Source of the DNA: JBAXGE01 sp044344145
GTDB lineage: Bacteria > Planctomycetota > Phycisphaerae > WQYP01
Assembly (NCBI GenBank): GCA_044344145.1
Contig: JBIJDM010000007.1
Location: 1 to 30,878, forward strand
DNA length: 30,878 nucleotides
Direction of reading: 5' to 3'
Shown here: in pieces, positions 18,022 to 24,724 of the stretch
Layout of the letters: the number at the start of each line of letters is the position of its first letter
How positions within the stretch are numbered: position 1 is the first letter of the stretch
The notes under the pieces: generated by a model
Seen by the model: only the letters and a program-made list of their open reading frames with translations
Databases searched by the model: none
What the model was told of the DNA's origin: nothing
Made by a program: the position numbers and the translations under genes

Positions 18022-19575
18022 TTAGGCAGGATTGGCCGGGGTCTGACCGGGCGGTATCGAAACGGTTTCCGTCCCCGGAACGGACGTAGGAACGGCCGGG
18101 GGATTTTCCAGACTCGGGGTGACGCCCACGGTGCCCGAAGCGATACGACCGGGGTCCTGTTTGCTTAATTCGTCAATTTTTGGCAACAATTTTGATAATT
18201 CCGCCGCGGTCGTACTGGTGGGAAATTTGTTGATAACCCGGTGGGCCACGCCCAAGGCTTCGTCATATCGCTTGGAACGAACCATTTCCTTGAATAGTTC
18301 TTCTTCTTCCCGCCGCTCCTGCGCCTCGGCATTCTGGCGGAGGGTGCTTAGCTGCTCATTACGCAACTGTTCCACCCGCGGTTCACTGGTGTAACGCTGA
18401 CAGATTTCTTCGCCGATTTGCAGCGCCCGCCGCCAGTCGCGCCGTTCGGAGCAATCTTTCATATCACTGAACATACGGCTCATAATATCATGTTCGAACT
18501 TTGTCCGTTCCCGCCGTACCTCTTCGGCCATCCCCTGAATGTTGGGATCGTCGGGATAACGATTGAGCAGGCCGATCATGATTTCTTCGGCCTGGGGCCA
18601 AGCGTTGGCGGCCAGAAGTTGACGCAGTTGGATTTTGGCCGATTCGGCATCCTGGCGGGCGCGTTGGGCACGAACCATACCGACGCGTCCGGTCAGATCC
18701 GTGACCATCGCATCGTTAGTACCGAACTCCAGACGCAGTTTTTCCAAGATCGCTTCCACCGCATGCCAGTCGTTGACTTCGATGAGATGACCGATTTGGT
18801 GTTTGAGATCATGGCGATTTTTCTCGGCCATACGGGCCAGTAAATCACGTTTCTGGCTCTCCGTCATAAGCAACGCTTCGTGCAATTGTTTCAAGGCGGT
18901 CAGCACGGCGGTGTTGTCGGTTTCTTCGTGCTTATGCTGACGGGCGTGTACCTGAACCGGTTCCCGTGGTGCCTGCGGTGGTTGAGGTGCGTGGGTTTTG
19001 GTGTGCTTTATGGTGTCGGACAAGTTGTGAATCGTTTCGTTGAGGGCATCAATCTTGCTGCTCAACAATTCGGCTTGGCGAATCCGAAACCCTTGCGAGT
19101 TGAGAATTTTAGCCAATGCCAACAAGATGAAGCCCACTGCCACACACAATACGAGTACCAGTCCGGCCTGCCAAAGATTAGGACTGGAGAAAGTCGCCTC
19201 CACCACTTCGCCAGGCTTGGCAAACTGACCCAGCAGGAAAGGCAACGGCATAATAGCCAACGGTGGTAAACCGCTGCCAGTAGGCGGTCGGACCGGACGC
19301 GTGGCCGGGGTGGGGGTAACTTTCACAGGTGGAGCACTGGTACTTACAGTGGCCGTATTGATGGGATTGACCGGGACAACTTTTGTCCCGGTGGTATTGG
19401 ATGCTTCCGGCGGGTTGGTGGTGTTGGTGTCCGGCTCCACGGGCTTGACCGGATGGGTGGCAGAGTAGACGCTGAAAAAGTAGCCGGCCCCCACGATTAT
19501 GGTAGCCACCGCGGAGCCAAACAGCCCCACACGTATCATGTCGTTGGTTATTCCATTCCAGCGGCGCTGCGACAT
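18022..19575 (-). CDS. Unrecognised two-TM protein with coiled-coil/TPR-like C-terminal region
   Basis: I do not recognise a named family in this 517-residue protein. One hydrophobic helix lies at about 16-39 and a second at about 134-157. Between them is a Pro/Thr/Val-rich segment (41-132), presumably outside the cytoplasm. After the second helix come a heptad-like coiled coil (about 165-192), a His/Pro-rich stretch (about 193-218), and helical repeats that look like degenerate TPRs. These include WHAVEAILEKLRLEFG, WPQAEEIMIGLLNRYPDDPN, WRRALQIGEEICQRY and YDEALGVAHRVINKFP. The tail is again Pro/Thr-rich. The architecture suggests a membrane-tethered cytoplasmic scaffold. AAGGGTG precedes the ATG and a separate promoter is visible upstream, so it need not belong to the sulfur operon. 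Confidence 0.75.
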   Translation of the reverse strand: MSQRRWNGITNDMIRVGLFGSAVATIIVGAGYFFSVYSATHPVKPVEPDTNTTNPPEASNTTGTKVVPVNPINTATVSTSAPPVKVTPTPATRPVRPPTGSGLPPLAIMPLPFLLGQFAKPGEVVEATFSSPNLWQAGLVLVLCVAVGFILLALAKILNSQGFRIRQAELLSSKIDALNETIHNLSDTIKHTKTHAPQPPQAPREPVQVHARQHKHEETDNTAVLTALKQLHEALLMTESQKRDLLARMAEKNRHDLKHQIGHLIEVNDWHAVEAILEKLRLEFGTNDAMVTDLTGRVGMVRAQRARQDAESAKIQLRQLLAANAWPQAEEIMIGLLNRYPDDPNIQGMAEEVRRERTKFEHDIMSRMFSDMKDCSERRDWRRALQIGEEICQRYTSEPRVEQLRNEQLSTLRQNAEAQERREEEELFKEMVRSKRYDEALGVAHRVINKFPTSTTAAELSKLLPKIDELSKQDPGRIASGTVGVTPSLENPPAVPTSVPGTETVSIPPGQTPANPA

Positions 19576-19620
19576 ATATCACCCTTAATTGACCGTCAAT
19601 CACGGAATTGCACTTGGTCC

Positions 19621-19648
19621 AATATAGCAAGCTATCGAATCATGGCAA
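19621..19648 (-). promoter_or_regulatory. Promoter of the two-TM protein gene
   Basis: TTGCCA (19643-19648) and TATATT (19621-19626) on the minus strand are spaced by 16 bases, about 45 bases upstream of the ATG at 19575. Confidence 0.55.
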
Positions 19649-19696
19649 GACGGCGCACGGTTTTTCTGGAAAATCGGCGCGAAACCGGCAATTTCC

Positions 19697-20857
19697 TCAG
19701 TTATGCAATTCCTGCAAGGCACCAAGCAAGACATCTAGATGGGCGGCGGTATTAAAAGCTCCGGGACTGATGCGGATCGCTCCATCCGGGAAGGTTCCCA
19801 AGGTTTTATGGGCGTAAGGCGCACAATGCAGGCCGGGGCGCACCGCAATGGTAAAGTTCTCATCCAGAATACTGCCTACTTCATGGGGCGTATAGCCGGC
19901 AATATTGAAGCAGAGCGTGCCCACCCGCTGCCGGGCATGGGCAGGGCCGTAAAGTGTGCAGTTGGCCAAGGTACCCAGCACGTCAATAATTTTTTGCACC
20001 TGAGCCTGTTCATGCGCCAACACGGCACCGGCCGGTTGGGACATTACATAATCCAGCGCCGCCCCCAGACCCGCGATCCCCACGGTATTGGGCGTGCCAC
20101 CTTCCAGAAAATACGGAAACTGTCGGGGCATGGTCGGACTGGAGGAATCACCGCCAGTACCACCCTCGCGGAATGGTTTCAAGGCTTCCAGTGCCACGGT
20201 GGCATTCACATACAGCCCACCGGTGCCGGTGGGACCAAGCAGGCTCTTGTGGCCGGGGAAAGCTAGGAAATCAATGTAACTATCCGCCACTGAAATAGGC
20301 ACCGCACCAATCGTTTGCGCGGCATCCACCAGAAAACGCACGTTATATGCCCGGGCTATCGCACCGACGGCGGTAATGGGCTGGATCACGCCTACCACAT
20401 TGCTGGCATGGGTCAGCGCAATTAAGCGGGTCTGCGGGGTAATCGCCCGCTTGATATCCTCGGGATCAATCACGCCGGTGGCGGGGGAAAAATCAATCCG
20501 GGTCAGTGTGATAAAGCCCGCATCGGCCATGGCCTGTAGGGGCCGGCTGACTGAATTATGCTCCAAGGTGCTGGTAATCACATGATCACCCGCACGCAAA
20601 AGTCCCTTGAAGGCGATGTTCAGCGCATCAGTCCCATTCAGGCACAAGATCATCCGGTGCAGGTCGGTGCCACCGATCAATTGCGTCAGTTTTTGGCGGA
20701 CGTTATCCAACATTTTTTCCGCACCGATGGCCATACGGTGACCGGCCCGGCCGGGGTTGGCGGCTTCATGGGCGAGAAAATCGGCCATGCGCTGGGCCAC
20801 GGCGGGAGGTTTGGGCCAACTGGTAGCTGCGTTATCGTAGTAGATGACCTCATGCAC
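19697..20857 (-). CDS. Cysteine desulfurase (class V aminotransferase family)
   Basis: This PLP enzyme would release sulfur from cysteine as an enzyme persulfide. The 386 residues begin VHEVIYYDNAATSWPKP. His100 in TLEHNS and Asp178 in VDAAQ are cofactor contacts, and Lys204 in FPGHKSLLGPTGTGG is the Schiff-base lysine. The catalytic Cys345 lies in RPGLHCAPYAHKT, the SufS/CsdA-like arrangement. I place the start at a GTG at 20857, because AAGGA lies eight bases upstream and the family begins there; a longer open frame to 21088 only overlaps the DinB gene with a Pro/Arg-rich sequence. It is the last gene of the SAM-riboswitch cluster, 11 bases after the DinB gene, and is the likely sulfur source for the carrier and ThiF-like proteins. 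Confidence 0.93.
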   Translation of the reverse strand: MHEVIYYDNAATSWPKPPAVAQRMADFLAHEAANPGRAGHRMAIGAEKMLDNVRQKLTQLIGGTDLHRMILCLNGTDALNIAFKGLLRAGDHVITSTLEHNSVSRPLQAMADAGFITLTRIDFSPATGVIDPEDIKRAITPQTRLIALTHASNVVGVIQPITAVGAIARAYNVRFLVDAAQTIGAVPISVADSYIDFLAFPGHKSLLGPTGTGGLYVNATVALEALKPFREGGTGGDSSSPTMPRQFPYFLEGGTPNTVGIAGLGAALDYVMSQPAGAVLAHEQAQVQKIIDVLGTLANCTLYGPAHARQRVGTLCFNIAGYTPHEVGSILDENFTIAVRPGLHCAPYAHKTLGTFPDGAIRISPGAFNTAAHLDVLLGALQELHN

Positions 20858-20868
20858 AGGCGGATTCC

Positions 20869-21354
20869 TTATACCGGGGGCAGACCCTGGACCCGGCGCC
20901 ACGCCGAGAGCTGGCCGGCGTGATAGGCTTCGTGCCAGGTTCCGTAAAGTAGGATGGCGTGCAACACCGTGGGGGTGCGCTGGCGGCGATTCGGATCGGG
21001 GTGCGGGGCGTTGTATTGCTCGGGGGTGAGTGTCTTCAACCGGGCATAAATCTGCTGGCGTACTTCGTGCATCCGTTCCAGATACCACTGTTTGTTCTGG
21101 TACAAGGCGGCATCCGCCAACGGCGTCGAATTACCGCCATACAGCTTCTTGAATTCATCAGTGACGGCCGTCTCCGGGCCACCGATTAACTTCAAGAAGT
21201 TGTAGTCCACAAACAATTGATGGCCCAACACCCACGCGGGGTGATTGGTCTTGGGCGCCGGCTGCAAGGTCAACTGGGCATCGCTCAGGTCCGCGACCAA
21301 TTTCAGCAGCGACTGGCGGGTTAGTTCAATGGTGGCAATGATAGCATCCATCAT
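20869..21354 (-). CDS. DinB-fold protein, possible thiol-dependent enzyme
   Basis: The 161-residue protein fits the DinB/YfiT four-helix bundle. His45 in WVLGHQL and His141/His145 in WHEAYHAGQLSAWRR form the typical three-histidine metal site. Members of this fold include bacillithiol and mycothiol S-transferases and maleylpyruvate isomerase, and many have no known role. Here it sits between the ThiF-like and cysteine desulfurase genes with gaps of 24 and 11 bases, which implies cotranscription. A thiol-handling role in sulfur transfer is therefore plausible but unproven. The start at 21354 (MMDAII) follows GTAGGAG closely. Confidence 0.82.
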   Translation of the reverse strand: MMDAIIATIELTRQSLLKLVADLSDAQLTLQPAPKTNHPAWVLGHQLFVDYNFLKLIGGPETAVTDEFKKLYGGNSTPLADAALYQNKQWYLERMHEVRQQIYARLKTLTPEQYNAPHPDPNRRQRTPTVLHAILLYGTWHEAYHAGQLSAWRRVQGLPPV

Positions 21355-21378
21355 GGGTAAACTCCTACGCTAAAGGGA

Positions 21379-22473
21379 TCAGGCTCCAACATATTTGGCA
21401 TACAGCGATCGGGCCACGGAGGTTTCATGCGTACCTTTGATGATCGCGCGGCCGTCGGCAAAGAGCGTGAGTTCGTATTGTTTGGCCTGGGCTGCGGCCC
21501 CTTCGTTGATGGTACATTTCAACATGAACTTGTTGAAGGTCGGCTGGCCGACCGCACGCAGCCCATTGGCCACGTGTTCAAAGTCCACTTTGAATCCCGC
21601 CGGCGGCGCCACCTGCACGGCATTGCGTCCACAGAGCGATGTGGTGGATGAGGCGAACTGGCCGGAGAGGAATTCATATCGATGATGTTTGCAACAGGGA
21701 CAATCGGCAATATCGCGGGCCTTGCTGACGTTGAGCTGCTGGAAACGGTTGTCCCAAAGATCAAACGAGAACAGCCGGGTACTAACTTCGGCGAGATTGC
21801 CGGTCAGCAGCTTGATGGCTTCCATGGCCTGCCAACTGGCCACAATGTTGACCGTGGGGCCCAATACCCCTGCGGTATCGCACGTGGGGTTCATGCCCGG
21901 CGGGGGCATAGTCTCAAATATGCACCGCAGGCACGGCGTCAGGCCGGGACGGATCACCATCGCCAAGCCCATCGCACTGATGCAGGCGCCATAAACCCAG
22001 GGAATCCCCAGTTTGATGGAGACATCATTAATCAGGAAACGCGTCTCGAAATTGTCCGTGCCATCGAGCAGCAAATCCTTGCCCGCTGCGAGTTGTTCAA
22101 TATTGTGGTGGTTGATATCCGCCACGATGGCTTCCGTACGGATCGCGGAATTGATCCGGGAGATTTTCTTGTGCGCCGCCACCGACTTGGGATATCCCGC
22201 CGCGATATCGTCTTCGTCAAACAAAACCTGTCGTTGCAGATTGTTGGTTTCGATAAAGTCGCGATCCACGATGGTGATATCGCCCACTCCGGCGCGGGCC
22301 AGGGTATTGGCCAACACAGTACCAAGCGCGCCACAACCGACCATGAGGACTTTGCTGGCCGCAAGTTTTTTCTGCCCTTCGATCCCAATGGGTGCCCACA
22401 ACATCTGCCGGTTATAACGGGCCAGTGCGGGATCGGCTTGTTCCAGTAATTGTGCCTGATCGGAAATTGCCAT
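21379..22473 (-). CDS. ThiF/MoeB/HesA-type sulfur-carrier adenylyltransferase
   Basis: The 364-residue E1-like enzyme would adenylate the C-terminal glycine of the adjacent MoaD/ThiS-type carrier so that it can accept sulfur. The ATP-binding GCGALG is at 46-51 and DRDFIETNNLQRQ at 70-82. LLDGTDNFETRFLIND covers 135-150. The zinc cysteines are Cys181/Cys184 (PCLRC) and a pair within CPCC at 258-261. Cys198 in NPTCDTAGVLGP is the conserved ThiF-type cysteine, and LCGRNAVQV begins the C-terminal part. A tail of about 75 residues extends beyond the usual ThiF/MoeB core. It lacks a rhodanese domain, so sulfur must come from elsewhere, presumably the desulfurase two genes downstream. TAGGAA lies upstream of the ATG. 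The partner in this operon suggests a HcyF-like role rather than thiamine or molybdopterin synthesis. Confidence 0.93.
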   Translation of the reverse strand: MAISDQAQLLEQADPALARYNRQMLWAPIGIEGQKKLAASKVLMVGCGALGTVLANTLARAGVGDITIVDRDFIETNNLQRQVLFDEDDIAAGYPKSVAAHKKISRINSAIRTEAIVADINHHNIEQLAAGKDLLLDGTDNFETRFLINDVSIKLGIPWVYGACISAMGLAMVIRPGLTPCLRCIFETMPPPGMNPTCDTAGVLGPTVNIVASWQAMEAIKLLTGNLAEVSTRLFSFDLWDNRFQQLNVSKARDIADCPCCKHHRYEFLSGQFASSTTSLCGRNAVQVAPPAGFKVDFEHVANGLRAVGQPTFNKFMLKCTINEGAAAQAKQYELTLFADGRAIIKGTHETSVARSLYAKYVGA

Positions 22474-22549
22474 GCCTGTTCCTATTAAAGTTATGGGGGC
22501 GAACGCCTGCGCTCACCGCCCGGTTGGTTACTGACGCCACCGAAAATAA

Positions 22550-22804
22550 TCAGCCTTCGATGGCATTTTTCTCGATGGGCTCCACCGTCACACCGTTGCG
22601 TGACAAAAAGGTCAACGCCCCGTCGATCTGGGCGGCTTCACCTTCAAAGAGCACGGCCATGATGCCAATTTCATTGGTCACACTGGCCTGACGGATATCG
22701 AAACTGACATCGGGAAACTCCCGGCTGGTGCGCCACAAAATCGGCGCTTCAACCAACGTGCTGGATCCGAAGGTCAACCAGACCCGTTTCTTCGTATGCG
22801 CCAT
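22550..22804 (-). CDS. Stand-alone NIL-domain protein
   Basis: The 84-residue protein consists of a single NIL domain, an ACT/ferredoxin-like fold. KKRVWLTFGSSTLVEAPILW opens it, a FDIRQASVTNEIGIMAVLFEG strand region follows (part shown), and a VTVEPIE end strand closes it. NIL domains bind methionine at the C-terminus of the transporter ATPase MetN. They also occur fused to a ferredoxin in a methanogen protein needed for homocysteine formation. There is no ferredoxin part here. The gene begins three bases after the sulfur-carrier stop, so the two are tightly coupled. A role as methionine sensor or carrier partner is an inference. Confidence 0.85.
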   Translation of the reverse strand: MAHTKKRVWLTFGSSTLVEAPILWRTSREFPDVSFDIRQASVTNEIGIMAVLFEGEAAQIDGALTFLSRNGVTVEPIEKNAIEG

Positions 22805-22807
22805 GAC

Positions 22808-23083
22808 TTAACCTCCTGCGATTGCGGGGACAATGCTGACTTCATCGCCATCTTTGACCGGGGTGGCGAGATTGTCGAGGAAGCGAATGTCCTCGTCATT
22901 GACATAAATGTTGACAAAACGGTTCAACTCGCCGGGTTGCTTGAATAAACGCTTGTCCAAGCCGGCAAACTTGGCCGTGATCTGTGCCAACACTTCGGCC
23001 ACATTAGCGCCCGTGGTTTCCACCATGTCTACCCCCTCGGTAATGGCCCGCAAGGGGGTGGGGATACGTACTTTGATTGCCAT
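22808..23083 (-). CDS. MoaD/ThiS-family ubiquitin-like sulfur carrier protein
   Basis: The 91-residue beta-grasp protein starts MAIKVRIPTPLRAITEG and ends DGDEVSIVPAIAGG. The C-terminal Gly-Gly is the site where a ThiF/MoeB-type enzyme adenylates and then thiocarboxylates the carrier. The NIYVNDEDIRFL and PVKDGDEV segments are family-typical. It ends exactly at Gly-Gly, so no JAMM-type protease is needed to expose the tail, and none is encoded nearby. It lies 56 bases after the ThrC-like gene with GGAG upstream of the ATG. No thiamine or molybdopterin synthesis genes are present in the window, and the S-box context points to methionine-related sulfur transfer (HcyS/CysO-like). Confidence 0.9.
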   Translation of the reverse strand: MAIKVRIPTPLRAITEGVDMVETTGANVAEVLAQITAKFAGLDKRLFKQPGELNRFVNIYVNDEDIRFLDNLATPVKDGDEVSIVPAIAGG

Positions 23084-23139
23084 AAAAAAACTCCTTCGTT
23101 TTGGGCTATTGTAGCCAAAGCCTGCTGAAACTGCATTAC

Positions 23140-24396
23140 TTACCCAACGGTCACAACCGGTGGGGTCGCCATATTTTGCATGACTTGATCAAAGGCTTCC
23201 AGACGCGGTTGAATCACCGGTGGGGTTTCCAGATGATTCTGTACCACTTCCACGGTTTTCAGCCCATTACCCGTGATACATACGCAGATACTTTCGTCCC
23301 GGGGAATCCGGCCCGATTCGATCAGTTTGATGGTGGCGGCCAGGGTGGTCCCCCCCGCCGGCTCCGTCCAAATACCCTCAGTTTTGGCCAATAACTTAAT
23401 GGCTTCCACGATTTCGTCATCAGTGACACTGGCCCCCCACCCACCGCTTTGACGCAGGGTTTGGAGCACATAATACCCATCGGCAGGATTTCCAATCGCG
23501 ATACTCTTGGCGATGGTGCGGGGTTTCTGGGGCCGGATCAGGTCGCGCCCGGCCTCCAGAGCTTCGATCACCGGATTGCACCCGGCAGCCTGTGCGGAAT
23601 AAATCTTGGGTTGGTTATCGGCCACCAGCCCCAAACCGATAAATTCCTGATACGCCTTGTAAATCTTGGGCAAAATCGTCCCACCCGCCGTGGGACAGAC
23701 GGTATGCTGCGGCAGGCGCCAGCCCAACTGTTCGGCAATCTCAAAGCCGTAGGTCTTTGCGCCTTCCGTGTAATAGGGCCGGAGATTGACATTGACAATG
23801 GCCCAACGGTACTTGTCGGCAATTTCCGAACACAAGCGGTTGACATCGTCGTAGTTGCCATTGATCCGCACCATCGTGGGGTGGAAGATCAAGGAGCCCA
23901 AAACCTTGCCCAGTTCCAGATCATGCGGAATCATGACAAACGCCTTCAGCCCGGCCACGGCGGCATGGGCCGCCACAGAATTGGCCAAATTGCCGGTACT
24001 GGCACAACCGACCGTGTCATAGCCCAATTCGATGGCCTTGGTAATCGCCACCGAAACGACCCGTTCTTTGTAGCTCCAAGTGGGATAATTGGCAGAATCG
24101 TCCTTGATGTAGAGTTCTTTAACCCCAAGCACACGTTCTAAATTATGCGCCCGGCGCAGCGGTGTCATCCCGGAATTCAGCCCAGCCTTGGGTTCACCAT
24201 CACATGGCAACAAGTCACGATAACGCCACAGACTGTGTGGACCCGCTTGAATGGAAGCCTTGGTGACCTTGCCCTGCATGGCGGCATAGTCGTATTCGAC
24301 TTCGAGGGGGCCAAAGCACAATTCGCATACATGTACACCGCGGTGGCTGTACTTAGCCCCGCACTCTTTACACTTCAAACCGTTGACGTAGCTCAT
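23140..24396 (-). CDS. thrC: Threonine synthase-like PLP enzyme with zinc ribbon
   Basis: The 418-residue fold-type II PLP protein carries an N-terminal zinc ribbon (Cys9, Cys12, Cys24, Cys27). The Schiff-base lysine is Lys110 in WSYKERVV, where canonical threonine synthases read SFKDR. CASTGNLANSVAAHAA (131-146) is the substrate/cofactor loop, TEGAKTYGFEIAEQLG the mid-domain signature and CPTAGGTILPK the phosphate-binding loop. Threonine synthase converts O-phosphohomoserine to threonine. The start at 24396 follows GGAGG by about five bases; an upstream ATG lies within the terminator tail and is less likely. It is the first gene behind a SAM-I riboswitch and a sulfur-carrier set follows, so it may be a divergent paralogue that makes a sulfur product from O-phosphohomoserine. 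Ordinary ThrC activity remains the default reading. Confidence 0.85.
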   Translation of the reverse strand: MSYVNGLKCKECGAKYSHRGVHVCELCFGPLEVEYDYAAMQGKVTKASIQAGPHSLWRYRDLLPCDGEPKAGLNSGMTPLRRAHNLERVLGVKELYIKDDSANYPTWSYKERVVSVAITKAIELGYDTVGCASTGNLANSVAAHAAVAGLKAFVMIPHDLELGKVLGSLIFHPTMVRINGNYDDVNRLCSEIADKYRWAIVNVNLRPYYTEGAKTYGFEIAEQLGWRLPQHTVCPTAGGTILPKIYKAYQEFIGLGLVADNQPKIYSAQAAGCNPVIEALEAGRDLIRPQKPRTIAKSIAIGNPADGYYVLQTLRQSGGWGASVTDDEIVEAIKLLAKTEGIWTEPAGGTTLAATIKLIESGRIPRDESICVCITGNGLKTVEVVQNHLETPPVIQPRLEAFDQVMQNMATPPVVTVG

Positions 24397-24409
24397 CGTA
24401 GCCTCCGGC

Positions 24410-24460
24410 AAAAACAAAAACAGCCGCCTATCGGGTTCTTTCCAGAACGATAAGAGGCTG
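24410..24460 (-). terminator. Riboswitch expression-platform terminator
   Basis: A long stem with GGAA loop (24421-24460) is followed by TTTTTGTTTTT and lies just before the GGAGG of the ThrC-like gene. Its 5' arm contains CTTATC, which can pair instead with GATAAG, the 3' strand of the riboswitch P1 helix. Confidence 0.9.
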
Positions 24461-24503
24461 CTGCCGTGGCTGCGTTTACCCTGTACTAGAGGGCAAAATA
24501 CCG

Positions 24504-24630
24504 CTTATCTTTCCCCAGGCTTCCACGCAAACGGCGGAGTCGGGTGGGAGAATTAGCACCGAACGCTGGCTGATACCAACTAGGTTGCTGTGTCGTCAAC
24601 GGGCCCGTCCCTCGGACACTCTGGATAAGG
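24504..24630 (-). promoter_or_regulatory. SAM-I (S-box) riboswitch aptamer
   Basis: The minus strand reads CTTATCCAGAG, then GAGGGACGGGCCC, then GACACAGCAACC. GGTGCTAATTCTCCCA and GGGGAAAGATAAG follow. These are the S-box conserved blocks in order. P1 is closed by CTTATC (5') and GATAAG (3'), and P4 by TTCTCCCA with TGGGGAA. The 3' P1 strand GATAAGCGG can also pair with CCTCTTATC in the downstream terminator arm. The predicted logic is standard: SAM bound means P1 forms, the terminator forms and transcription stops; low SAM allows read-through into the ThrC-like/sulfur-carrier genes. The region 24397-24724 holds this element and no gene. Confidence 0.95.
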
Positions 24631-24652
24631 AACTCTTCACTTGTATGTGGAT

Positions 24653-24680
24653 AGTATAGTACATTGGTAGGGATTGTCAA
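24653..24680 (-). promoter_or_regulatory. Promoter of the S-box operon
   Basis: TTGACA (24675-24680) and TATACT (24653-24658) on the minus strand are spaced by 16 bases. The -35 is perfect and the -10 is 5 of 6. Transcription would start about 15 bases upstream of the riboswitch P1. Confidence 0.85.
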
Positions 24681-24724
24681 GATTTGAGTCTGACTTCCCA
24701 TCTAACCATCTATGCTATCACGAC

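Noticed and set aside
20858..21088. Upstream extension of the cysteine desulfurase
   Set aside because: The extra 77 residues are Pro/Arg-rich and overlap the DinB gene; GTG at 20857 has a good AAGGA site and matches the family start.
21379..23083. Thiamine or molybdopterin cofactor genes
   Set aside because: ThiF/MoeB and ThiS/MoaD families fit by fold, but no thiG, thiH, moaE or moaA is present and the operon is under a SAM riboswitch.
24486..24701. 71-codon minus-strand frame across the riboswitch region
   Set aside because: It overlaps promoter and S-box aptamer; the RNA element explains the conservation pattern and the peptide looks random.
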